A stretch of 15,294 nucleotides of DNA from MFKM01 sp038065115 (GCA_038065115.1 JBBTRS010000016.1:1-15294), one strand, 5' to 3'; counted from the stretch's first letter, positions 6,446 to 13,498 are shown. Notes: a model not told the origin generated them from the sequence alone. Numbers and translations: made by a program.

Positions 6446-6961
6446 TTAGCTATTAGCTCTCGAAGTTTCAATAAGTTTTTTAACTATGGCTGTTATGCTT
6501 TGGGGTTCGGCTTTGCCTTTGAGTTTCGGCATTAATTCTTTAAGCACCTTTCCTATATCCGATATGGATTTTGCCTCGGTGTTTTTTATAGCTTCTCCGG
6601 CCAGATTTTCAATTTCGGTTTCGGAAATTTGTTCCGGCAGATATTTTTTCAAGATCTCAATCTCTTCCGCTTCTTTCTTGGCCAATTCTTCTCTTTTCCC
6701 CTGCTTATACAAAACAATGGATTCTTTTCTCTTTTTTATCTCGGAGAAAATTAAATCAATTATTTCTTCTTCAGCCAGTTCGCTTTTCTTTACCAATTCC
6801 TCTTCTTTTAGATTCTTTTCGGTTTTTGATATTTTATATCTTTTTTCTTTTTCTTTATTCAGAATAACGGTTTTAAGAAGCCGCAAAACGGAAAGCGTCA
6901 ATTCTTCTTGATTCTTCAAAGCATTTTTAAAAGCTTCTTCAATTTTTATTTTTAGGGACAT
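6446..6961 (-). CDS. yqeY: GatB/YqeY domain protein
   Basis: 171 residues, somewhat longer than the usual 145-150. The N-terminus ALKNQEELTLSVLRLLKTVILNKEKEK and the region EEAEEIEILKKYLPEQISETEIENL, followed by DIGKVLKELMPKLKGKAE, are the YqeY pattern, which matches the tail domain of the GatB subunit of tRNA amidotransferase. The extra length is a charged stretch at about residues 40-70. Its function is not settled; tRNA binding is the usual suggestion. Here it lies between tRNA-Ala (23 bases upstream) and tRNA-Ser (16 bases downstream) in the same direction, which fits that idea. No signal peptide. Confidence 0.93.
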   Translation of the reverse strand: MSLKIKIEEAFKNALKNQEELTLSVLRLLKTVILNKEKEKRYKISKTEKNLKEEELVKKSELAEEEIIDLIFSEIKKRKESIVLYKQGKREELAKKEAEEIEILKKYLPEQISETEIENLAGEAIKNTEAKSISDIGKVLKELMPKLKGKAEPQSITAIVKKLIETSRANS

Positions 6962-6984
6962 AGTGATTTAAAAACTTAATCCGG

Positions 6985-7055
6985 TGGACCTACGGGGAAT
7001 TGAACCCCGACCTCCTCCATGCCATGGAGGCATAATGCCGTTTTACTATAGGCCC
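6985..7055 (-). tRNA. tRNA-Ala (anticodon GGC)
   Basis: 71 nt. The acceptor GGGCCTA/TAGGTCC contains a G3:U70 pair, the alanine identity element. Anticodon stem CCTCC/GGAGG holds loop ATGGCAT, so the anticodon is GGC. T arm is CGGGG-TTCAATT-CCCCG, discriminator A. CCA is not encoded (CCG follows). Confidence 0.96.
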
Positions 7056-7076
7056 GTATTTCTTTTTTAAAATCTG

Positions 7077-7148
7077 TGGGCGTTAGAGGGATTGGACCTC
7101 TGACCTTTTCGATGTCAACGAAACGCTCTACCACTGAGCTAAACGCCC
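7077..7148 (-). tRNA. tRNA-Val (anticodon GAC)
   Basis: 72 nt. Acceptor GGGCGTT/AACGCCC, D arm GCTC...GAGC, anticodon stem TTTCG/CGAAA with loop TTGACAT (anticodon GAC), T stem AGAGG/CCTCT, discriminator A. The T loop is TCCAATC, so position 55 is C instead of the near-universal U (pseudouridine). CCA is not encoded. Confidence 0.95.
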
Positions 7149-7157
7149 CCTATTTCA

Positions 7158-7229
7158 TCCCCTTGGAAGGAATCGAACCCTCATCTTACCCTTAGGACGG
7201 GTCTGCTCTGTCCATTGAGCTACAAGGGG
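7158..7229 (-). tRNA. tRNA-Arg (anticodon CCT)
   Basis: 72 nt. Acceptor CCCCTTG/CAAGGGG, D arm GCTC-AATGGACA-GAGC, anticodon loop GTCCTAA (anticodon CCU, reads AGG), T arm GAGGG-TTCGATT-CCTTC with one G-U pair, discriminator A. The outermost anticodon-stem pair is a G27-A43 mismatch and position 32 is G. CCA is not encoded. It is the first gene of the minus-strand tRNA cluster. Confidence 0.95.
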
Positions 7230-7277
7230 TAGCTAGATTATACAAATAATAAATCCGCCTTTCAATCTCTGATTCTC

Positions 7278-7291
7278 TCTATTATAATAGA
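7278..7291. promoter_or_regulatory. Palindromic, two-way -10 element between divergent tRNA genes
   Basis: TCTATTATAATAGA is a perfect 14-bp palindrome that gives a consensus TATAAT on the plus strand (7283-7288) and on the minus strand (7286-7281). The minus-strand copy lies about 50 bases before tRNA-Arg and has TTTCGT 16 bases upstream. The plus-strand copy lies about 77 bases before tRNA-Ser(UGA). Neither -35 is good, so use in both directions is inferred from symmetry. Confidence 0.5.
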
Positions 7292-7364
7292 TAAATAATA
7301 AAACGAAAGGCGGGTCGCGCCAAATAGCGAGGCGGTGGTTCGCTTCGTGTTTAATTTGACAGCT

Positions 7365-7446
7365 GGAGGGTTCGCCTAATGGTATGGCACCGCTCTTGAA
7401 AAGCGGCGGGCGTAAGCCCTTAGAGGTTCGACTCCTCTACCCTCCG
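7365..7446 (+). tRNA. tRNA-Ser (anticodon TGA)
   Basis: 82 nt. Acceptor GGAGGGT/ACCCTCC, D arm GCC...GGC with a 3-bp stem, anticodon stem CCGCT/AGCGG with loop CTTGAAA (anticodon UGA), GC-rich long variable arm (GGGCGTAAGCCC), T arm AGAGG-TTCGACT-CCTCT, discriminator G. CCA is not encoded. It is preceded by a GC-rich leader with a small stem AGCGA/TCGCT (7326-7344). Confidence 0.97.
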
Positions 7447-7512
7447 CATACTATAATAAAAAATATATATTATTGCCGAACAATAATAAATACAATAAAT
7501 AAATTACAAATT

Positions 7513-8547
7513 ATGAAAAAAGAAAAATCCCCTTTGATTACAATGATTAAAAAAGCGATGCCGGCGGTGGTTTCTATTGTTATTTCAAAAAAACTCCAGG
7601 AATTGGAAAAAGAGCTGGCTAAAGAAGTTCCTCGTTTCGGTCCGGAATTTCATATACCCGAAGAAAACATTGACAGCCAGGGAATGGTAAAAATCGGCGG
7701 CGGTTCGGGTTTTATCGTTGATAAAAAAGGAATTGTTATCACCAACAGCCATGTTATCGCCGATTCAGACGCGGAATACACGGTTATTGCCGACAATAAC
7801 GAAAAATTCAAAGCGGAAGTTTTAGCCCGAGACCAGATTAATGACGTGGCTATTCTTAAAATCAATCCTTCAAAGGAAAACTTGCCTGTTTTAACTTTGG
7901 GCAATTCCAATAATATTGAACTGGGGCAAACTGTTATGGCCATCGGCAATACTTTGGGAATTTTCAAAAACACTGTTTCTTCGGGAATCATTTCCGGATT
8001 AAGCCGTTCTATCTCCGCTCAAACCGATCTCAACTCCGTTAAGGAACTCCGAGGTTTGATTCAAACAGATGCCGCCATTAACCCCGGCAATTCCGGCGGC
8101 CCGTTAGTTGATATTTTCGGCCAGGCCATTGGCATCAATGTGGCGGTGATTTTCGGAGCGGAAAATATCGGTTTTGCCATTCCCGTCAACACCGCTAAAA
8201 GAGCCCTTAGCGATCTTAAAAAATACGGCCGAATCCGACGACCGTTTCTGGGAATCCGTTATTTAAGCATTGACCAGAATCTTAAAGAAAAACTTAAATT
8301 GCCGGTTGAATACGGAGCTTTGATTGCCAGCGAACAGCACGCCATTGTCCCTAATAGTCCGGCCGCTTTGGCGGGTATTAAAGAAAAGGACATTATCTTG
8401 GAAATTAACGGCGAAAAAATTACCGGCGATAAAACAATGCAAGATTTATTGGAAAATCTCACAGTGGGCGAAATCATTAAATTGAATATCTTAAGGGACG
8501 GGAAAAAAATGGAGATCAAAATAACTATCGCTGAAAAAAGGCAATAA
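7513..8547 (+). CDS. HtrA/DegP-type serine protease with one PDZ domain, no signal peptide
   Basis: 344 residues from ATG at 7513. The frame stays open further upstream, but that part overlaps tRNA-Ser, so the later ATG is the real start. The trypsin-like triad is complete: H80 (TNSHVI), D111 (NDVAIL) and S194 (GNSGGPL). A single PDZ domain covers about residues 235-340, with PFLGIRY at its start and NSPAALAGIKEKDIILEINGEKI. It degrades or refolds damaged proteins. HtrA proteins normally have a signal or membrane anchor; here the protein starts MKKEKSPLITMIKKAMPAVVSIV, where MPAVVSIV is already the first strand of the protease domain, so it appears cytoplasmic or exported by another route. 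It converges on the leuS operon with only 17 bases between stops. Confidence 0.95.
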   Translation: MKKEKSPLITMIKKAMPAVVSIVISKKLQELEKELAKEVPRFGPEFHIPEENIDSQGMVKIGGGSGFIVDKKGIVITNSHVIADSDAEYTVIADNNEKFKAEVLARDQINDVAILKINPSKENLPVLTLGNSNNIELGQTVMAIGNTLGIFKNTVSSGIISGLSRSISAQTDLNSVKELRGLIQTDAAINPGNSGGPLVDIFGQAIGINVAVIFGAENIGFAIPVNTAKRALSDLKKYGRIRRPFLGIRYLSIDQNLKEKLKLPVEYGALIASEQHAIVPNSPAALAGIKEKDIILEINGEKITGDKTMQDLLENLTVGEIIKLNILRDGKKMEIKITIAEKRQ

Positions 8548-8564
8548 TTTTCGTATTTCGCGAC

Positions 8565-9416
8565 TTAGTAGTTGTATTCGCTTACCAAATTCCCGTCTTT
8601 ATCATAAAGCCGCAGATAATCGTGCTGGGAGTTAAGATTAAGCGTTTGCGGTTCAAGCCAAACTATCCAATTATTGGAAAGAAAATCGGCGTCTTCCCGA
8701 TGACTGCGAAAACAGCTGCCATAACCGATTTTTTGAAGAAAAGCCCGACAAGCATTGCCCTCATCTGTTCCCGGTAAATTATTATAAAAGCTGACATCCG
8801 GAGTTTTACAAGAAGACAACGACGAAAGATAAGACTGGCACTGACCGGAGAGTTGTCTTGTTTCCGAGCTGGGAAAATAAGGGCAATTTTGAGAAAGATA
8901 AAGCGGTTTAAAATCATAAATATTTTCCAAATAACCAACGCATTTATTCAACCGCAAGTTTCTGTTTAAAGGGCTGGTTAGGCTGTACAAATCCACATAA
9001 TGGCCGGATTTAAGAATAATATCGGCTGTCGGCAGAGAACCGCCAGGGTCATAAATTTCCACGGCTTGAGAAATAATAATTTCGCTTTTGTTGCTTTTGA
9101 TTTTCCAGCCGGTAAGATTAACCGCTTCTCCTTCTCCGAGGCGACTGTAAAGGGCAACTCGGGAATATTCTTTGGGATAACCGGATACGCCGGCAGAACT
9201 AATATCAATTTTTTTTAAAAACGGGGTGGTTTCTGACTTGGAAGAATTAGAAATTGCCGTTCCGCCGCTCGGAGCCGAATAATATTGAATATTTGTTTGC
9301 GGCGCTGTTCTTTCGCTGGGCTTGCTGGTTGCCGGATTGCCGGGCGTAGTTCTCCCGATGATTAAAATCAGAAAAACCGCCCCCGTCAAAAGAATCAACC
9401 CGATAAATTTAGACAT
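8565..9416 (-). CDS. Anchored extracytoplasmic protein with six cysteines, lamin-tail-like
   Basis: 283 residues. A membrane helix or uncleaved signal lies at about residues 4-21, then a linker of about 50 residues rich in S, T, P and N, then a beta-rich part (SRVALYSRLGEGEAVNLTGWKIKS) and a C-terminal strand pair DYLRLYDKDGNLVSEYNY. NLTGWKIKS and the terminal LRLYDKDGNLV recall lamin-tail (LTD) domains in CPR surface proteins, but the match is loose. Six cysteines occupy the central region (KCVGY, NCPYF, QCQSY, SCKTP, ACRAF, SCFRS), enough for three disulfides, which fits an outside location. It starts 3 bases after the leuS stop, so it is the last gene of that operon. The function is unknown. 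Confidence 0.85.
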   Translation of the reverse strand: MSKFIGLILLTGAVFLILIIGRTTPGNPATSKPSERTAPQTNIQYYSAPSGGTAISNSSKSETTPFLKKIDISSAGVSGYPKEYSRVALYSRLGEGEAVNLTGWKIKSNKSEIIISQAVEIYDPGGSLPTADIILKSGHYVDLYSLTSPLNRNLRLNKCVGYLENIYDFKPLYLSQNCPYFPSSETRQLSGQCQSYLSSLSSCKTPDVSFYNNLPGTDEGNACRAFLQKIGYGSCFRSHREDADFLSNNWIVWLEPQTLNLNSQHDYLRLYDKDGNLVSEYNY

Positions 9417-9419
9417 ATT

Positions 9420-11843
9420 TTAAGTTTCAAAACTTGTATCGTCTGTTACAAAATTAATAAGTTTTCCCGGAACAAAAATTGTTTTAATCACTTTTTTGTC
9501 TTTTAGCCAATTCTGGGTTTTTTCTTGAGAAGCAGACAGCTCTGTGGCTTCTTCTTTGGTGATTCCTTGAGAAACCGAAATTTTATCCCGAAATTTACCG
9601 TTAATCTGAATCACGAGGTCAAATTGTTCTTCTTTGATAAGCCGCGAATTGTATTCAGGCCATTTTTCCAAGTGAATGGATTTTTTATGCCCCAGCTGTT
9701 GCCATAACTCCTCCGCGATATGAGGAGAGAGCGGGGCTAAGAGTTTTAAAAATGTTTCATAAACAGAAATAGGCAATTTTTCGCGCGCTTCAAGGTTGTT
9801 GGCCAAAATCATCAGCTGGGATACCGCCGTGTTGAACTTCATATCGTCCAGGTCTTCAGAAATCTTTTTAATGCTTTTATGGAGAAGTGTTTCGGGTTCT
9901 GCCGGATATGAAATTTTCTTGCCAATTTTTATTTTTTCTTTAAGTTGCCAAATTCTATTTAAAAATCTAAAAAGACCGACAACGCCTTGCGTATTCCAGC
10001 TAATCATTTGGTCAAACGGGCCCATAAACATTTCATACATTCTTAAAGTATCGGCGCCGAAATTTTTCACTATTTCATCGGGGTTGATAACATTGCCGAA
10101 ACTCTTGGACATCTTTCTCCCATCTTCGGCCAAAACCATACCGTGGGAACGCCGAGCCGCGTAAGGTTCGGGAGTCGGAACCAATTTAATGTCATATAAA
10201 AATTTATGCCAAAAACGGGAATATAAAAGATGGAGAGTGGTGTGTTCCATTCCCCCGTTGTATAAATCAACTGGCGTCCAATATTGTAATTTTTTGAAAT
10301 CAGCGAAAGATTTTTTATTTTTGGGGTCAATGTAGCGCAGGAAATACCAGGAGGAACCGGCCCAATTGGGCATAGTGTCAGTTTCTCTTTTTGCCGGACC
10401 GCCGCATTTCGGACATTTGGTATTCACCCACTCGGTGATAGCCGCCAAAGGTGATTCGCCGGTTTTAGAGGGTTCGTATTTTTTGACAAAAGGCAATTTT
10501 ACCGGCAAATCTTTTTCCGGCACCGGAACCGTTCCGCACTTTTCGCAATGAATAATCGGAATCGGCTCGCCCCAATAATGCTGACGGGAAAAAATCCAAT
10601 CGCGCATTTTATACTGGATTGTCATTTTCCCGGAGTCTTTTTTTTCCAGCCATTCAATTATTTTCTTAATCGCTTCCTCCGATTTCAATCCGTTAAATCG
10701 GCCAGAATTAATCAAAACGCCATAATCAACATAAGCTTCGCTATCAATATTGCCCCCGGAAACAACTTCTTTAATTTCTAAATTATATTTTTTAGCGAAT
10801 TGATAATCGCGTTTGTCGTGAGCCGGCACCATCATCACCGCGCCGCCGCCATAAGCCGCCACCACGTAATCACCCACCCAAATGGGAATTTTTTCTCCGT
10901 TGGCGGGATTTAGGCAATAGGAGCCGGTGAAAATACCGGTTTTTTCTTTTTCCGCTTCCGTTCTTTCTATGTCGCTTTTTTTTGCGGCTATTCCGATATA
11001 TTTTTTTACCTCATCCCTGTCTTTAACGCTTAGCTTGTCAACCAAAGGATGATCCGGCGCGATTACTATAGCCGTCACGCCGAAAATGGTGTCCACTCGC
11101 GTTGTGAAAATTTCAATATTAATGACGTCCGACGTCATTAATATTGGAAATTTGATAGTGGCTCCCTCTGATTTTCCTATCCAATTTTGCTGCTGGATTT
11201 TTATTTTTTCCAGATAATCAACAGTATCTAAATCTTTAAGCAATCGGTCGGCATACTTGGTAATTCTTAAAAGCCACTGTTTGATTTTTCTTTTTTCTGT
11301 TCCGGCGCCGCAACGCTCGCACTTATCATCAATGACTTCTTCGTTGGCCAAACCGATCTTGCAAGACGGACACCAGTTAATCGGCATCTCGGCCTGATAA
11401 GCCAAGCCGTGTTTGAAAAACTGAAGAAAAATCCACTGGGTCCATTTATAGTATTCGGGATCGGTGGTGTTTATTTCCCGCGACCAATCAAAAGAAAGAC
11501 CGAGAGATTTTAATTGTTTTTTGAAAATCGCGATATTTCGTTTCGTAACAATACTCGGATGAATCCCCTTTTTAATGGCGTAATTTTCAGTCGGCAAACC
11601 GAAAGCGTCCCAGCCAATCGGGTATAAAACGTTAAAACCCTCCATTCTTTTTTTGCGGCTGACCGCGTCTAAAGCGCTATAACTCCTGACATGGCCGACA
11701 TGCAAACCGTCGCCCGAAGGATAAGGAAATTCAATCAGGATATATTTTTTCGGTTTTTTATCAAAATCTTTGGCTTGATAAAATTTATTTTTCTCCCAAA
11801 AGGCCTGCCACTTCTTTTCAATTTTTTGGAAAGGATAAGACAT
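9420..11843 (-). CDS. leuS: Leucyl-tRNA synthetase
   Basis: Complete class I synthetase of 807 residues, shorter than the roughly 860 of E. coli. It charges tRNA-Leu in the cytoplasm. HVGH signature at residues 48-51 within PYPSGDGLHVGH, KMSKS at 577-581 (DGRKMSKSFGN). Cysteines CPSC and CERC after MPINW form one zinc site; HCEKCG and KCPKCGG form another. The CP1 editing domain starts near residue 225 and is present, with TTRVDTIFG and GVLINSGRFNG. At its beginning a 33-bp palindrome (11114-11146) encodes about residues 233-244. The C-terminal tail domain (FDLVIQINGKFRDKI) is intact. The gene starts 4 bases after the 87-codon gene. Confidence 0.98.
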   Translation of the reverse strand: MSYPFQKIEKKWQAFWEKNKFYQAKDFDKKPKKYILIEFPYPSGDGLHVGHVRSYSALDAVSRKKRMEGFNVLYPIGWDAFGLPTENYAIKKGIHPSIVTKRNIAIFKKQLKSLGLSFDWSREINTTDPEYYKWTQWIFLQFFKHGLAYQAEMPINWCPSCKIGLANEEVIDDKCERCGAGTEKRKIKQWLLRITKYADRLLKDLDTVDYLEKIKIQQQNWIGKSEGATIKFPILMTSDVINIEIFTTRVDTIFGVTAIVIAPDHPLVDKLSVKDRDEVKKYIGIAAKKSDIERTEAEKEKTGIFTGSYCLNPANGEKIPIWVGDYVVAAYGGGAVMMVPAHDKRDYQFAKKYNLEIKEVVSGGNIDSEAYVDYGVLINSGRFNGLKSEEAIKKIIEWLEKKDSGKMTIQYKMRDWIFSRQHYWGEPIPIIHCEKCGTVPVPEKDLPVKLPFVKKYEPSKTGESPLAAITEWVNTKCPKCGGPAKRETDTMPNWAGSSWYFLRYIDPKNKKSFADFKKLQYWTPVDLYNGGMEHTTLHLLYSRFWHKFLYDIKLVPTPEPYAARRSHGMVLAEDGRKMSKSFGNVINPDEIVKNFGADTLRMYEMFMGPFDQMISWNTQGVVGLFRFLNRIWQLKEKIKIGKKISYPAEPETLLHKSIKKISEDLDDMKFNTAVSQLMILANNLEAREKLPISVYETFLKLLAPLSPHIAEELWQQLGHKKSIHLEKWPEYNSRLIKEEQFDLVIQINGKFRDKISVSQGITKEEATELSASQEKTQNWLKDKKVIKTIFVPGKLINFVTDDTSFET
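11114..11146. repeat. Perfect 16-bp inverted repeat inside leuS
   Basis: CAATATTAATGACGTC (11114-11129), one base C (11130), then its exact complement GACGTCATTAATATTG (11131-11146). It is in the coding part of the CP1 domain, which is variable in the family. It can form a stem of about 14 bp in the mRNA. Confidence 0.9.
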
Positions 11844-11847
11844 TTGC

Positions 11848-12111
11848 TTATAAAATTTTTATAATTTCTTCTAAATCTCGGCTTTTATCAAGGTAAATGC
11901 TTGCTAATTCACTGCGTAAATATAAAAGCATTAAAGGATTATCGCGCCATTTAGGGTCTTGTAAGGTTAAATCTATTAACTCCATAGCTCGTTCAATCAC
12001 CGAGTTGCGGGTATTTTGGTCATTCGCTAGTTTGGCGCGGAAAATCTCTGAAGCGATATGAGCCAGTTGATCCCTTTTTGATAAGGTTTGCCAACGTTCT
12101 AATTTAATCAT
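11848..12111 (-). CDS. Conserved CPR hypothetical protein, 87 residues, paired with DUF5674
   Basis: All-helical small protein: MIKLERWQTLSKRDQLAHIASEI, then AKLANDQNTRNSVIERAMELIDLTL, DPKWRDNPLMLLYLRSELASIYL. I do not know a named domain, but the MIKLERW...DQLAHI and DPKWRDN pattern is one I associate with small Patescibacteria proteins that accompany DUF5674. Its start overlaps the end of the DUF5674 gene by 4 bases (ATGA), so the two are translationally coupled. Its stop is 4 bases before leuS. No signal peptide. Confidence 0.85.
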   Translation of the reverse strand: MIKLERWQTLSKRDQLAHIASEIFRAKLANDQNTRNSVIERAMELIDLTLQDPKWRDNPLMLLYLRSELASIYLDKSRDLEEIIKIL

Positions 12112-12410
12112 TGGAATGTCTGGACGATTTCCTCTATTTTTTTACGAATATCGGCATTTTGTATATCCATTGAACGATTATTGTCAGCCGGACGAACATT
12201 GATCAAAGAAATAAAGTCCAGATGGAAATCCGGATAAATATTAAACCCCCACAAATCTTTCGCTTTAGAGCCGTTTTCTATAAGTTCCTCGGCGCAATCA
12301 ATATGCAATTCGCAACCGATTGAAAAAATCCCCAGCTTGATGTCCGCCACCGCCTTTGCGAAAGGAAGCTGAATATCGTCTTTTGTAATTTTCCCTTCTT
12401 TGACAATCAT
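12108..12410 (-). CDS. DUF5674 family protein
   Basis: 100 residues. The blocks GIFSIGCELHIDCAEELIENGSK, LWGFNIYPD and ISLINVRPADNNRSMDI are the pattern I recognise as DUF5674, a family of unknown function mainly seen in Patescibacteria. There is no signal peptide. It is the first gene of the leuS operon. A consensus TATAAT ends 6 bases before the ATG, so the mRNA is probably leaderless. Co-expression with leuS hints at a translation-related role, but nothing in the sequence proves it. Confidence 0.82.
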   Translation of the reverse strand: MIVKEGKITKDDIQLPFAKAVADIKLGIFSIGCELHIDCAEELIENGSKAKDLWGFNIYPDFHLDFISLINVRPADNNRSMDIQNADIRKKIEEIVQTFQ

Positions 12411-12416
12411 CGATAG

Positions 12417-12422
12417 ATTATA
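12417..12422 (-). promoter_or_regulatory. -10 element of the DUF5674-leuS operon (leaderless)
   Basis: TATAAT (12422-12417 on the minus strand) followed by CTATCG and the ATG at 12410. This is the same 6-base spacing as at the ferredoxin gene. The -35 region is poor (TTAATT at 17 bases), and no TG extension is present. Confidence 0.5.
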
Positions 12423-12504
12423 ACGGAAAAAGAGTAAAAAATTAAATAAATAAGTTTACGTTTACGAAGTTAGTTTACGAAGCTGAACTCCATAAGAACG
12501 ATTT

Positions 12505-12539
12505 TTTCCATTATCAAGGTTCAACCTCGATAATGGAAA
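12505..12539. repeat. 35-bp near-perfect palindrome downstream of the surface protein gene
   Basis: Arms TTTCCATTATC (12505-12515) and GATAATGGAAA (12529-12539), with inner arms AGGTT/AACCT around a single central C (12522). Only one mismatch occurs in 17 pairs. No T-run follows in either direction, so it is not a standard intrinsic terminator. Confidence 0.85.
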
Positions 12540-12542
12540 GTT

Positions 12543-12580
12543 TAAGGAAATGGTAAAAATTAGGAAGTCGGATTTCCTTA
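12543..12580. repeat. Second inverted repeat at the 3' side of the surface protein gene
   Basis: TAAGGAAAT (12543-12551) and ATTTCCTTA (12572-12580) form a 9-bp stem around 20 bases, with an alternative inner stem AGGAA/TTTCCT. It lies 9 bases past the stop of the 302-residue surface protein gene and may protect the 3' end of the mRNA. Confidence 0.65.
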
Positions 12581-12589
12581 GAACATCGT

Positions 12590-13498
12590 TTAATACCCTG
12601 TCGCAATCCATTGCGCTGTATAAGTGAATCCGTACCCGCCGTTGTTTGGCGCCGCAACCCAGATAACGAAGTTTGATGTTGTAATGTTTCCAACTTTTAC
12701 GCTGTGATCTTGCCATTCGTTTGGCCCGGGATAATTTCCCACCAGAGTTGGAACCACGGAAAAGACGCCATTGGGAAAGGCAAGCGGAAATGTTACTGTC
12801 CCGAATGTACCGCCATTGTTAGCAGGAAAAGCAACTGCGCTAACGGAACCCCACTGGATAATCAAACCGGAGGCTAGCTTCGTGTATCCATTAGTCCCTA
12901 TGGACGCGGTATCTCCTCCAGGGCTAACCCAGCCACTACCATTGCAATATTCCATCTTATGCGTCGTGTAATTGTATCGTTGCGCGCCTTCCCCGGCTGC
13001 TTGACCAGACCCACACGCGGTTACGACGGTATTGCTACCGGCGCGCACCCCTCCGTTCACATCAAGAGAAACGCCCGGCACCGCCATTCCGATGCCGACG
13101 TTGCCGGTGTCCAAAATAACCATCTTTCTATCCGCGGCTGATCCTCCTCCGGCATAGAAAGCAAGCTTGTCGCCTGATTCGCGTTGCACGTATCCTTTGG
13201 CCAGTCCCGATTCGACAAACTCGAGCCCCAGGGGAACAGGCCCTCCCGCTGCCAGTCTGATTCGATTATCGACAGCTCCCGCTTTCTCAAGATGCAACAA
13301 CTGCTGCGGATTCGTCATCCCAATGCCGACGTTGCCTAAAGAATCAATATAGAGAGAGCTGGCCGGAGCGCCGGAACCGACGCCGATGATGCCGCCGCCA
13401 GAAGTGGGATTGCCCGAAGGATTGTTAAAAGCCGTAACCGCGATTGCGACGGCCAAACCGATGACTAAAATTAGAAAAAAACTATAAACTTTTTTCAT
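12590..13498 (-). CDS. Exported surface protein with GNVGIG repeats and a phage tail-fibre gp53-like C-terminal domain
   Basis: 302 residues. N-terminal signal or anchor (MKKVYSFFLILVIGLAVAIAV), then a G/S/N-rich linker. GNVGIGMTNP and GNVGIGMAVP repeats, each preceded by a short beta unit, cover about residues 45-145. A block with two cysteines reads EGAQRYNYTTHKMEYCNGSGWV at about 168-190. The C-terminal 100 residues (GYTKLASGLIIQWGSVSA, then GTVTFPLAFPNGVFSVVP) match the pattern of gp53-like tail-fibre C-terminal domains that bind receptors. Outside the cell, it probably acts in adhesion, perhaps to a host bacterium; this is inferred. The middle of the gene is GC-rich for this window (65% at 13201-13260 against 37% at 12661-12720), which may mean acquired modules. 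It has its own start at 13498; the upstream gap of about 150 bases contains hairpins. Confidence 0.85.
   Translation of the reverse strand: MKKVYSFFLILVIGLAVAIAVTAFNNPSGNPTSGGGIIGVGSGAPASSLYIDSLGNVGIGMTNPQQLLHLEKAGAVDNRIRLAAGGPVPLGLEFVESGLAKGYVQRESGDKLAFYAGGGSAADRKMVILDTGNVGIGMAVPGVSLDVNGGVRAGSNTVVTACGSGQAAGEGAQRYNYTTHKMEYCNGSGWVSPGGDTASIGTNGYTKLASGLIIQWGSVSAVAFPANNGGTFGTVTFPLAFPNGVFSVVPTLVGNYPGPNEWQDHSVKVGNITTSNFVIWVAAPNNGGYGFTYTAQWIATGY

Noticed and set aside
7356..7361. Perfect TTGACA -35 box before tRNA-Ser(UGA)
   Set aside because: It ends 4 bases from the tRNA 5' end, so its -10 would be inside the tRNA; no TATAAT is at the right spacing.
7384..7512. Upstream extension of the HtrA reading frame
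   Set aside because: It overlaps tRNA-Ser (7365-7446) and its residues do not resemble any HtrA N-terminus; ATG at 7513 fits.
9796..10164. Plus-strand open frames within leuS
   Set aside because: Antisense shadows of a certain gene with no domain content.
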